Below, one piece after another: positions 50,981 through 58,409 of a stretch of DNA of 64,000 bases; position 1 is the first letter of the stretch, and each line of letters begins with the position of its first letter. Origin of the DNA: Marinomonas balearica (GTDB lineage Bacteria > Pseudomonadota > Gammaproteobacteria > Pseudomonadales > Marinomonadaceae); assembly GCF_004362145.1 (NCBI RefSeq), contig NZ_SNXC01000012.1, forward strand, positions 248,001 through 312,000, in the 5' to 3' direction. A program made the position numbers and the translations under genes. Below the pieces are notes generated by a model that was not told where the DNA came from, made no database searches, and worked only from the letters and a program-made list of their open reading frames with translations.

Positions 50981-51265
50981 TTAATCTTCTCTCTGGTAAT
51001 GCTTACTCTCATTTTTCGTTGCCTTTCTGGCTGAAATTATTCTAATAGTATTTCCATTATTGTGTTCACAGTGACACACAATAAGCAACTTGGTTTCATT
51101 ACTCATACCAAGCATCAGAAATCGATCTTCAGCTTCTGAGTGTTCGTGATCAAAAAACTGCAAAGCACAATCGTCAAAAAACACAGATTTAGCTTCTTCA
51201 AAAGAAACTCCGTGTTTTCTAATATTTGTAGCGGCTTTTACGACATTCCATTCGAATTTAATCAT
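50981..51265 (-). CDS. brnT: BrnT-type ribonuclease toxin (DUF497)
   Basis: A 94-residue toxin with the BrnT pattern: FEWNVVKAATNIRKHGVSFEEAKSVFFDD at the start and TIRIISARKATKNESKHY at the end. BrnT proteins are RelE-fold ribonucleases that stop translation. It is slightly overlapped by its own promoter/operator dyad at 51268-51282. Plus-strand class V fragment sequence lies directly upstream. Confidence 0.9.
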   Translation of the reverse strand: MIKFEWNVVKAATNIRKHGVSFEEAKSVFFDDCALQFFDHEHSEAEDRFLMLGMSNETKLLIVCHCEHNNGNTIRIISARKATKNESKHYQRED

Positions 51266-51267
51266 AT

Positions 51268-51282
51268 GTACATTGTATGTAC
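51268..51282 (-). promoter_or_regulatory. Operator-like dyad before brnT
   Basis: GTACAT-TGT-ATGTAC lies 2 bp upstream of the brnT start codon. Its size and spacing suit a ribbon-helix-helix repressor such as BrnA, giving autoregulation. It also shows that this cassette carries its own promoter region. Confidence 0.6.
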
Positions 51283-51334
51283 GATGTTTGAGGTTGTCAA
51301 AGTAGCTCTAGACATAATGGCCCCTTGCTTCATT

Positions 51335-51530
51335 TTTGATATGGATTCTGATGAGTGTCTGATGGAGGGAAAAGGGAATCATATGCGGCGCGGCGAACTT
51401 CTACGCCGTTCGATTACTCCAAGCGATGGGAATAGATGCCGATAAAGGCGTGCTCAGATTATCCTTTGTGCATTACACCACGCCAGATGAAATGACGCAG
51501 TTGGTTGATGCCTTGAGTGAGGTTTGTTAA
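51335..51530 (+). pseudogene. Diverged 3' fragment of the class V aminotransferase gene
   Basis: Bases 51371-51530 repeat 50402-50561 with about 90% identity by eye and encode nearly the same last 52 residues (EKGIICGAANFYAVRLLQAMG... to LSEVC); most differences are synonymous. Upstream the similarity fades through a short region with a net 5-bp deletion that breaks the frame. It has no start and cannot be translated as a whole. The synonymous pattern suggests the fragment came from a related strain rather than from a recent local duplication. Confidence 0.85.
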
Positions 51531-51532
51531 AA

Positions 51533-51710
51533 GCCTTTTATTCCATACACATAGACTTTGTCCTGTAACGAAAATATCTTCGGTTGTATGACATATCCAT
51601 CCAAACGATTTGGTATCCGTACATGAAAGTCCAGACTTAAAGTTACTAATGTCAAGCGCTGATAAACTCCCTGAAAATACGAAAATAGTAATAAAAATTA
51701 TTAACCGCAT
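51533..51710 (-). pseudogene. Truncated secreted small protein gene
   Basis: Starting at ATG 51710 behind a strong AGGAG, the frame encodes a signal peptide (MRLIIFITIFVFSGSLSA) and about 40 further residues with three cysteines (ISNFKSGLSCTDTKSFGWIC..., SLCVWNKR). It then runs into the antisense of the class V fragment at about 51530, which gives an unrelated end. I do not recognise the family. The gene starts 17 bp after attC-like site 2, as the next cassette in an array would. Its own attC is missing, presumably lost at the junction. Confidence 0.65.
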
Positions 51711-51726
51711 TCTTTCTCCTAGTAGG

Positions 51727-51805
51727 TATAACGCCTGCCATAAACTGCGAGCGTGTTTTGCGAGTCCGGTTCCCGGAGGGGGCGATGTTTGATGGCCTTG
51801 TTATA
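51727..51805 (-). repeat. attC-like recombination site 2 (after the DUF3885 gene)
   Basis: In the coding (minus) orientation the 79-bp element starts TATAACAAGGCCATCAAAC and ends GTTTATGGCAGGCGTTATA. The ends pair (TATAAC, GCC, AAAC), leaving a single extrahelical base in GCCATCAAAC versus GCCATAAAC, the asymmetry typical of attC sites. A central TCCGG/CCGGA stem is present. The stop codon of the upstream gene (51803-51801) lies within TATAAC. Confidence 0.75.
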
Positions 51806-52478
51806 TTCTTGCAAACAAGCTGTCCATGTAATCGCGGTCATAATCTAGTAGTAAGCTGTTTTGTTCATGATAGATAGACTCTAAAGGTTGCTTGTTATCT
51901 GCAGCTAAATCCAGCCCGCGATCATCATAGATGTGGAATACTAAACCTTTAGTGCAATTTATAAGGAAGAGTTGCCCAAGGAGAGAAGGTCCTCTATAAC
52001 CAAAATCACTATTGATTAATGTAAAGATAATTTCGTCTTCGTCGAGATCATGAGTATAGGTATCTGATATTGTTACTCTTTTAATGCAATAGCGTTTATA
52101 TTCTAGGTCATCACGGTAAATGTCTCGATGTTCGCTAAACACCATAGGCTTTCCGGATAACTTGCTAAACAATTTGAAAAAGTAGTCGCTCTTCCTGATT
52201 TTCTGCCGCCCATCCGAGAAAATTTGATAGCAGACATTAATCTCGTCATTTTGAGAGAATGCTGACCTGAAAATACTCGCTGCGCGATTAGAAGCTACCC
52301 GAAAGTATTCTTCGTTTATGTTTTCTCGCTTACTGTCTGCCCATAAGCTTATATCGGTAGGGCCAAGCTCGAATCTTAATGCAAATTTGTTCTTATAAAA
52401 CAGAGGTTTTTCTAACTTCGTAGAAAGCATGGTTTGCGACATCTCATGAAAAGAATCTAACATTTTATTAGTAGACAT
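51801..52478 (-). CDS. DUF3885 family protein in an integron-type cassette
   Basis: A 225-residue cytosolic protein of unknown function. The C-terminal third has the DUF3885 pattern: LINCTKGLVFHIYDDRGLDLAADNKQPLESIYHEQNSLLLDYDRDYMDSLF. Proteins of this family are repeatedly found as lone genes in integron cassettes, toxin immunity clusters and similar accessory DNA. Its stop codon lies inside attC-like site 2, and a MITE-like repeat begins 20 bp before its start codon. Confidence 0.8.
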   Translation of the reverse strand: MSTNKMLDSFHEMSQTMLSTKLEKPLFYKNKFALRFELGPTDISLWADSKRENINEEYFRVASNRAASIFRSAFSQNDEINVCYQIFSDGRQKIRKSDYFFKLFSKLSGKPMVFSEHRDIYRDDLEYKRYCIKRVTISDTYTHDLDEDEIIFTLINSDFGYRGPSLLGQLFLINCTKGLVFHIYDDRGLDLAADNKQPLESIYHEQNSLLLDYDRDYMDSLFARI

Positions 52479-52497
52479 GCGCCTATGTATGTCTCGT

Positions 52498-52616
52498 TAT
52501 GGCACACTATTTCGGCACTCATTTACTATACATCTGATACTAATACACTTTTAAAAAGCGTAGTAGAAATGGCGAGAAGGTGAATGTTGTTCACCTGAAA
52601 ATAGTTTGCCATTATA
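52498..52616. repeat. MITE-like element, copy A
   Basis: About 119 bp with terminal inverted repeats (TATGGCACACTAT at 52498-52510 and, inverted, TAATGGCAAACTAT at 52601-52614). It aligns without gaps at roughly 75-80% to copy B at 56069-56187. It has no coding capacity. Confidence 0.65.
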
Positions 52617-52976
52617 GGGGGAGGGAAAAACACGACATGATTTTGAGTTTGGTTTGAAGCGTTCGTTAGCCGTTTTTTAAACGAGACATTTTTTCATATA
52701 CGCCCTATCAAATCCGTCTTCCGTTATCGTGTGGGAGATAACATATCCAAGGAATTGATACAGAGAGTAATGGCATCCAGATCGGATTGATTTGCTTTTC
52801 GAATCTTCAAACCTCAGTCCCTATGATGCGGCTAACAATGTATCAGTAGGCACGCACAACTACACAGATATCACTAAGTTATGGTTAGGTTGCCTCATCC
52901 TTGAGTTTGTTATTTGAAACTAACGAGTTATTGATTGCAAAGAATAGAGAATGGGTAATATACGTCTTAGCTTAGG
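52617..52976. other. 360-bp spacer without gene
   Basis: Contains GCGTTCGTTAGC at 52659-52670, whose complement resembles the left half (TAACGAACGCTTCAA) of an attC site, possibly split from its other half by MITE copy A. The rest shows no coding potential, terminator or other clear signal. Confidence 0.4.
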
Positions 52977-53300
52977 CTACCATTCGCTTTCAGGTACGTG
53001 TACAACTAACCCATCATGCGTCGCATCTAAGAAAATCTGGCAGGATAAACGGCTGTTTTTCTGAGCATCTTCAATTGCATTGCTAAGTAAATCGCTTTCC
53101 GTTGCATCAGGTGGGGTAAGTTTGTCTTGCCAGTTGTCGGCAACAATACAATGACAGGTTGCACATGAACAACAGCCACCACAGTCTGCGGCAATTTGCT
53201 CAATGCCATTGTCTACAGCAGTTTGCATTAAGCTGTCACCTTCATTTGCCGCGACGGTAACGCTTGTCTCATCGGGTAAAATAAAAGTTATGTCAAGCAT
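52977..53300 (-). CDS. [2Fe-2S] ferredoxin, adrenodoxin/putidaredoxin type
   Basis: A 107-residue electron carrier. The cluster ligands are Cys40, Cys46, Cys49 and Cys87, the C-x5-C-x2-C-x37-C spacing of vertebrate-type ferredoxins that serve oxygenases. The end HVPESEW is also typical of that group. It starts 2 bp after the reductase gene and should carry electrons from that reductase to the Rieske oxygenase at the head of the operon. Confidence 0.9.
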   Translation of the reverse strand: MLDITFILPDETSVTVAANEGDSLMQTAVDNGIEQIAADCGGCCSCATCHCIVADNWQDKLTPPDATESDLLSNAIEDAQKNSRLSCQIFLDATHDGLVVHVPESEW

Positions 53301-53302
53301 GG

Positions 53303-54526
53303 TTAGGCTCCTGTTACAGGGTTAAAAACGTGGTTAATATTTACATTTGTGTCAGCCAGTAGCTGTTTATCTACTTCCACTAAGCGTGTTAAGTGCTTAC
53401 GAGTCGCCATAAATGTTTTTGGCTGATTCATTGTGTCTACCGCAATTAGCTGCTTCGCTTTGAAATAGAATACGGCGAAGCTGTTTTCTGATTCTTCGCG
53501 GATCACAGTATCGTCGTAGCCATCAGATAATCCCGCAATTTGTAGTTTAGCGTCAAACTGATCTGACCAAAACCAAGGTGTTGCGTTATAAGGTGTTGGT
53601 TGGTTGCATATGGCACTGGCCGCCGTTTTTGACTGATCGGTGGCATTTTGAACTGATTCAATGCGTACTTGTTTTTTATAAAGTGGGTGATAAAAGCTTA
53701 CGCAGTCACCAATCGCATAAATATCTTCGTTTGATGTGCGCATAAACTCATTTACACATACTCCATTTTCAACCGTTAACCCCGCGTTTTCTGCTAAGGA
53801 TTGTTCTGGAGTGACACCAATACCCACAATAACAGCATCAGCAGCTAAAGCGTCATCATCAGACGTGTTGACGATGACGCCCTGTGCTGCTTTTTCTATA
53901 CTTTTCGCTTGGGTATTCAGCTTAATATCTATGCCATGTGACTTGTGTAATTTGGTGAAAAAATCACTGACTATTGTACAAGTGCTCTTAGCTAACGGCC
54001 GCTCACTATTAATAAGTAAGGTTACTTTTTTACCAAGCTTAGCCATGGACGCTGCGGCTTCTAAACCAATGTACCCACCACCAATAACCACTACTTTTTC
54101 AATATTGTTTATCTGCTCTTTTATACCCACTGTATCTTTATGATCTCTCAAATAATGTATTTGAGGCAATTCCGAGCCAGGTATAGTTAAGCGGCGAATA
54201 CTGGCGCCTGTGGCTATTATTAACTTGCAGTAATTTAAGCTGTTACCGTTCTCAAGGCTAATTGAGTTGTCTGTGGCGTTAATTGACACAACACGAGTGG
54301 ATAACATCAATGTTATGTCTTTTTGTTGGTAAAACGCTTCTGGGCGTAACCACAACCTTTGTTCAGGTAAGGCATCTTGTAAAAAAGCCTTAGACAGTGG
54401 CGGGCGCTGATAGGGCATAACGCTTTCGGCATTGATAAGTGTAATGCTATCTTTATAGCCTTGCGCCCTTAAGTTAACAGCCGCTTGAACACCTGCATGG
54501 CTTGCGCCAATAATAATACAACTCAT
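53303..54526 (-). CDS. FAD-dependent NAD(P)H:ferredoxin reductase
   Basis: A 407-residue flavoprotein of the putidaredoxin-reductase type. The FAD motif GASHAGVQAAVNLR is at residues 7-20, the NAD(P)H motif VVIGGGYIGLEAAASMAKLG near 145, and the second FAD block DIYAIGDCVSF near 270. The N-terminal YQRPPLSKAFL block is a hallmark of oxygenase-coupled reductases. It lies 2 bp from each neighbour, forming a compact three-gene operon. Confidence 0.92.
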   Translation of the reverse strand: MSCIIIGASHAGVQAAVNLRAQGYKDSITLINAESVMPYQRPPLSKAFLQDALPEQRLWLRPEAFYQQKDITLMLSTRVVSINATDNSISLENGNSLNYCKLIIATGASIRRLTIPGSELPQIHYLRDHKDTVGIKEQINNIEKVVVIGGGYIGLEAAASMAKLGKKVTLLINSERPLAKSTCTIVSDFFTKLHKSHGIDIKLNTQAKSIEKAAQGVIVNTSDDDALAADAVIVGIGVTPEQSLAENAGLTVENGVCVNEFMRTSNEDIYAIGDCVSFYHPLYKKQVRIESVQNATDQSKTAASAICNQPTPYNATPWFWSDQFDAKLQIAGLSDGYDDTVIREESENSFAVFYFKAKQLIAVDTMNQPKTFMATRKHLTRLVEVDKQLLADTNVNINHVFNPVTGA

Positions 54527-54528
54527 AA

Positions 54529-55656
54529 TTAACCTTGCATTTTCTTAAGCCACATTTGCTGGAATGACATGTTTATTTGATCCCATGCTGGCACCAAGTG
54601 ACCTTGGTTGGCAATTTCATTGGTACGGGTAATTTGTAATTTATCTAACAATTCAATGTCTTGCTCGTTTACTTCGTTTAAGACTTCATTCAAACGTTCT
54701 CTTTCCAGTTTGAACTCATCGCTAGCCGCTTCGTCATTTACAACATAAATACTCAATGATTCATCGGTTGTTGTTGCACCCATAGGTTTTACCACAATAG
54801 TTTGTACCCAGCACGGGTCTACAAAAAATAAGGTGTTAGGAAAAATACCAAACCATTGCTGTGCTCCTTTTTTTGCCTCAGGCAAATTATCAAAATGAGG
54901 CAGTTGCTTCGCTGTTTTTGCGGGCTTGGCGCTGGCACCATTGACTAATCTAAGCCCAACTATATTGTCAGAAACAAATAGGTCTTCTTGATCAAGTATT
55001 GCATCTAATGAACAAGCCTGTGAATGTACAAAAGGAACATGATAGCCATCTAAAAAGTTATCGACAGCCAGCTTCCAATTCACTTCTCCTGAGTAATCAG
55101 TAGTGCTGATTTTTTTGATGTTATCGGGATTATGATCCGTTAATAATTCATCTAGCGGTGCGATAAATTCGTCAAAAGGTTGTGCGTTACCGTCAATATT
55201 TACAAAAATAATGTCCCACCAAACAGCAAAGCGAACTTTAATAAGCCCTTTATCTGCTTTGTCTTCTTCTGACATTGGTTTGTTGTCGTTACCAAAGTAG
55301 CGCGGCGCACTGAGTAAACTACCGTCAATTTTAAATGACCATTTATGGTACGGGCATACCATGCTTCTTTTGTTGCAAGGCTCGTCAACTAAAGGCGCAG
55401 CTTTATGACGGCAAACATTATGAAATACGCCAATTTCACCTTCTCGATTTTTAACAATAATCAACGATTGCCCTGCAATACGAACAGGTAAGATGTCGCC
55501 CGGTTTTTCTAGTTGTTGCGCGCAGCCTATGCTAGCCCAGCCTGCAGCAAATACTTTGTCGCTTTCTTGCTCATAAAGACCACTGTCTTTAAAAACATGA
55601 GCAGGAAGGCCATGTTTAGTGACGTGTTCACTCGTAATTTGGGTAATGTTATTCAT
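54529..55656 (-). CDS. Rieske non-haem iron oxygenase, alpha subunit
   Basis: A 375-residue terminal oxygenase. The Rieske cluster is held by Cys82, His84, Cys101 and His104. The mononuclear iron site is DNFLDGYHVPFVH with bridging Asp203, His206 and His211, and a third ligand probably in the NEQDIELLDKL segment. There is no beta-subunit gene, so it is an alpha-only enzyme, as in the choline, carnitine and betaine mono-oxygenase or demethylase types. The substrate cannot be decided; no catabolic or transport gene lies beside it. An 11-bp inverted repeat lies in front of the gene. Confidence 0.9.
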   Translation of the reverse strand: MNNITQITSEHVTKHGLPAHVFKDSGLYEQESDKVFAAGWASIGCAQQLEKPGDILPVRIAGQSLIIVKNREGEIGVFHNVCRHKAAPLVDEPCNKRSMVCPYHKWSFKIDGSLLSAPRYFGNDNKPMSEEDKADKGLIKVRFAVWWDIIFVNIDGNAQPFDEFIAPLDELLTDHNPDNIKKISTTDYSGEVNWKLAVDNFLDGYHVPFVHSQACSLDAILDQEDLFVSDNIVGLRLVNGASAKPAKTAKQLPHFDNLPEAKKGAQQWFGIFPNTLFFVDPCWVQTIVVKPMGATTTDESLSIYVVNDEAASDEFKLERERLNEVLNEVNEQDIELLDKLQITRTNEIANQGHLVPAWDQINMSFQQMWLKKMQG

Positions 55657-55680
55657 GTTTCGCTCCTGTAATTTAGGTTA

Positions 55681-55716
55681 GATTTAATCGATGAGATAAA
55701 AAGCCTCGATTAAATC
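55681..55716 (-). promoter_or_regulatory. Inverted repeat before the Rieske operon
   Basis: GATTTAATCGA (55681-55691) and its exact complement (55706-55716) are separated by 14 bp, starting 25 bp upstream of the oxygenase start codon. The arms are too far apart for a terminator and lack a T-tract, so an operator for an unlinked regulator is the likeliest reading. Confidence 0.5.
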
Positions 55717-55761
55717 GTTTCAAAATGTCGTTAATTATAATTATGGTTTTATATTGCTTAT

Positions 55762-55953
55762 CTAATCACAAATAGACGGAAATGAGTTGAGGTCTAGGTG
55801 CCGTGCTTGGGTGATTTCGTGCTCTAGTATTTTTTTTGTTTTACGAGCGACAAGACATGCTCGGCACGCGGGGTAGGTTGAGTGGCGAGATTTTGCTTCA
55901 CACCAGAAGTCAAAATTAAACTCTGTGCCAAGAGAGCGTGTACAGACCCTCAA
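55762..55953 (-). pseudogene. Internally deleted remnant of a dsbA-like gene
   Basis: Encodes TEFNFDFWCEAKSRHSTYPACRACLVAR joined to KILEHEITQARHLDLNSFPS, matching two separated parts of the intact DsbA-family protein encoded at 56414-57052. About 50 codons between them are missing, and both ends, including the CxxC active site, are absent. Base differences scattered along the match show it is diverged. It lies between the Rieske operon and MITE copy B. Confidence 0.85.
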
Positions 55954-56068
55954 AGGAATTGTCCACTCAGCCCTCGTACCTATTTCATTAACATCTTTAG
56001 AAAATGGAAAATATCGATGCTAAAAAGCTCTAACACTATGATGTAAATAGAGTTTTAGATTTTCTCGG

Positions 56069-56187
56069 TATGCCACACTATCTTGGCGACCATTCACTAT
56101 GCACTGGATATTAATATACTTTTAAAACGCGTAGTAGACACAGCGAGACGGATAATGTCATACAACTCAGAAAAAGTGTGGCATTTT
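56069..56187. repeat. MITE-like element, copy B
   Basis: Aligned base for base with copy A at 52498-52616. Its own terminal inverted repeats are better preserved: TATGCCACACT at 56069 and AGTGTGGCAT at 56075-56084 in the complementary sense near the right end. The two copies enclose the Rieske operon and the dsbA remnant. Confidence 0.65.
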
Positions 56188-56413
56188 TGAGATGGATCAA
56201 GAATAGATAGAATATACACCTTGTTTTTATTCAGAAACGTTGTGAACCGCTTTGATGTGTGCGCAAGTGATTGACTTATGTCCAGTTTACGCCTCTTTCT
56301 CAACCTTTCCCGCAATTTAAAGGGAGGAGTTAGACCGACGTATTGAGGGTTCCCGTCGGTTATTTAGAAGGCGCCAAAAGAAGGGAAAATTGCTTTCTTT
56401 TTCGTTGTAAAAG
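56188..56413. other. Spacer after MITE copy B with weak hairpin
   Basis: No coding potential seen. A 7-bp stem ACCGACG/CGTCGGT (56334-56340 with 56354-56360) lies 50 bp after the dsbA-like stop in the minus orientation and could be its weak terminator. Confidence 0.35.
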
Positions 56414-57052
56414 TCAGTCTGTTTCAACAGGTAGTGCGGCTTTTATTGCCTGACGCATGGTTTCGTGGTTTTCATAATCAATCGGGATTTCGGTGAGGTG
56501 GTCCCCGACGATGACGGCTAACGACGGAAATGAATTGAGCCCTAGGTGCCGTGCTTGGGTGATTTCATGTTCTAGTATTTGCTCTTCTTTCACGAGCGAC
56601 ATGGATTTTTGAAATCCGCTTTCTTTCAATCCTATGTGTTTGGCACAGCGTGTTAGTGTGTCTAGGTCGGATGGGTTTTGTGCGTTTAGGTAGTAGGCTT
56701 TTTGAATTTCAGTGGCCATTTCGCTTTCAAGGCCGACATCTCGCGCAACCAGACAGGCTCGGCAAGCGGGGTAGGTTGAGCGGCGAGGCTTTGCTTCACG
56801 CCAGAAATCAAAATTAAACTCTGTGTCTAGAGTTTCAGAAATGCGATGCCAAGTTGCTTCGAGCTTTTCTTGCATGGCTAACGGCATTGGATCGTCGGAA
56901 TCTTGCGCCAATCCACCCAGCATGGGTTGTATGATCAACTTTTGTTTGTCGATCAAAGGTTGCAGTGCTTTTTCGAGGTTGTTCCAAACGGGTTTAAAGC
57001 CCCAACACCAGCTACACATGGGGTCATAGCAGTAAATCAGAGTGGCAGTCAT
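56414..57052 (-). CDS. DsbA-family thiol oxidoreductase (cytosolic, FrnE-like)
   Basis: A 212-residue thioredoxin-fold protein with an inserted helical domain. The active site CSWC is at residues 13-16, in YDPMCSWCWGFKPVW. A second cysteine pair, CRAC, is near residue 97, and the cis-proline loop is in LNSFPSLAVI. There is no signal peptide, so it acts in the cytoplasm, unlike classical DsbA. A decayed copy lies at 55762-55953. It is downstream of the aminotransferase gene but separated from it by a terminator. Confidence 0.85.
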   Translation of the reverse strand: MTATLIYCYDPMCSWCWGFKPVWNNLEKALQPLIDKQKLIIQPMLGGLAQDSDDPMPLAMQEKLEATWHRISETLDTEFNFDFWREAKPRRSTYPACRACLVARDVGLESEMATEIQKAYYLNAQNPSDLDTLTRCAKHIGLKESGFQKSMSLVKEEQILEHEITQARHLGLNSFPSLAVIVGDHLTEIPIDYENHETMRQAIKAALPVETD

Positions 57053-57112
57053 TCAAAGTGCTCCATAGAGTCTTAGTCAGAACCAGATTAACAAAACTAA
57101 CAGGTAAAACAA

Positions 57113-57139
57113 AAAGAGCCAACAGTTTGTTGGCTCTTT
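57113..57139 (-). terminator. Terminator between aminotransferase and dsbA-like gene
   Basis: An 11-bp perfect stem (57113-57123 with 57129-57139) around AGTTT; on the minus strand it runs into TTTTTGTTTT. It ends the aminotransferase transcript. Confidence 0.88.
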
Positions 57140-57212
57140 GGTCAAGTTTTGTATGGCGCTTGGTCGTGTTGCCTACCGAGTGTTTCTGCCTTTCTTCTCT
57201 TGCGAGAATGGT

Positions 57213-58409
57213 CTATTTAGACAAGACAGCAGCAATGGCTTCGCACAGCTGTTCCATGTTGTTCTTGGTCATGCCTGCAACATTGAGACGTCCAGAACCG
57301 ACGATATAAATCGCATGATCTTCTTTTAGGCTGGCCACTTGGTCTGGAGTCAAGCCAGAGAAAGAAAACATACCTTGCTGTTTAGATATGAATGAAAAAT
57401 CTTGCTCAACGCCTTTAGCACGCAATGTGTTAACAAAGAGCGTGCGCATTTCTTGAATACGCTGACGCATGCTGGCTAGCTCCATTTCCCAAAGGCTACG
57501 CAGTTGGTCGTCGGTCAAAATTTCAGTTACGACCGCAGCGCCGTGAGAAGGCGGGTTAGAGTAGTTGGTACGAGCACAGCGTTTAATTTGAGTGAAAGCT
57601 GCGCTTGCTTGCTCTGCTGTTTCCGCAACGATGGTTAATGCACCTACTCGTTCATTGTACAAACCGAAGTTCTTAGAGAAGGAGTTGGCGATGAGCATTT
57701 CAGGCGTTTCTTCCAAAAATGTGCGTAAGCCAATTGCGTCTTCTTCAAGACCGTTTCCAAACCCTTGATAAGCAAAATCAAACAAAGGTAAGAAACCTTG
57801 TTTGCTGGCAAGTTTAGCGAGTTGTTGCCATTGCGCAGGAGTCGGGTCTATGCCCGTTGGGTTGTGGCAGCAACCGTGAAACAGTACGACGTCACCTTCT
57901 GGCACTTGAGACAAGCTTGCCAGCATGGATTCGAAATCCAGTGTTTTGGCGTTGGCGTCGTAATAAGCGTAGCTGCCAACTTCTAAACCAACCGACTGAA
58001 AGACAGCTTGATGGTTTGCCCAAGTTGGGTTGCTTACCCAAATGGTCGCTTCAGGCAGGTGTTTTTTGATAAATTCCGCAGCAACGCGCAGCGCTCCTGT
58101 GCCACCGGGAGTATGGGCGGTATGGGCGCGATTTTTAGCGATAATGTCGTGATCTTTGCCAAACAGCAGTGCTTTAACGGCTGAACGGTAGGCTTTTTCG
58201 CCTTCGATGCTTAAGTAACTTTTCGTGTTTTCATCGTCAACAAGGCGTTCTTCTGCCTGTTTAACCGATTTTAAGATGGGCGTAGCGCCTTGCTCATCTT
58301 TATAGACACCCACACCTAAATTGATTTTGTTAGGGTTGGTGTCTTGGCGAAACGCGTCACTTAAACCAAGAATTGGGTCAGCTGGAGCAGCTTGGATGTG
58401 TTCAAACAT
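57213..58409 (-). CDS. Aromatic/aspartate aminotransferase (AspC/TyrB family)
   Basis: PLP enzyme moving amino groups between aspartate or aromatic amino acids and 2-oxoglutarate. The 398 residues (E. coli TyrB 397, AspC 396) show the substrate segment [15 protein letters not shown], the PLP-lysine block [15 protein letters not shown] (about 243-257) and the arginine-bearing C-terminus [14 protein letters not shown]. AspC and TyrB cannot be told apart by eye. It is monocistronic, with its own terminator. Confidence 0.93.
   Translation of the reverse strand: MFEHIQAAPADPILGLSDAFRQDTNPNKINLGVGVYKDEQGATPILKSVKQAEERLVDDENTKSYLSIEGEKAYRSAVKALLFGKDHDIIAKNRAHTAHTPGGTGALRVAAEFIKKHLPEATIWVSNPTWANHQAVFQSVGLEVGSYAYYDANAKTLDFESMLASLSQVPEGDVVLFHGCCHNPTGIDPTPAQWQQLAKLASKQGFLPLFDFAYQGFGNGLEEDAIGLRTFLEETPEMLIANSFSKNFGLYNERVGALTIVAETAEQASAAFTQIKRCARTNYSNPPSHGAAVVTEILTDDQLRSLWEMELASMRQRIQEMRTLFVNTLRAKGVEQDFSFISKQQGMFSFSGLTPDQVASLKEDHAIYIVGSGRLNVAGMTKNNMEQLCEAIAAVLSK

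Larger units (their letters stand above)
50625..52478 (-). mobile_element. Integron-like cassette cluster without integrase (CALIN)
   Basis: Two attC-like sites in the same orientation (50625-50752 and 51727-51805), each immediately downstream of a minus-strand gene: brnT-brnA and a DUF3885 gene. A truncated secreted-protein gene starts 17 bp after the second site. No integrase gene or attI is in the window. Cassette gene to attC distances (7 bp, and stop codon inside the site) and co-orientation are as in integron arrays. Confidence 0.7.

Noticed and set aside
51140..51445. Plus-strand frame of 101 codons across brnT and the class V fragment
   Set aside because: It is the reverse complement of brnT joined to an out-of-frame class V fragment, with no ribosome site.
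52835..52900. A plus-strand attC-like site starting GGCTAACAA and ending GGTTAGG
   Set aside because: The inner arms do not pair and no gene ends there, so the match of the outer bases is probably chance.
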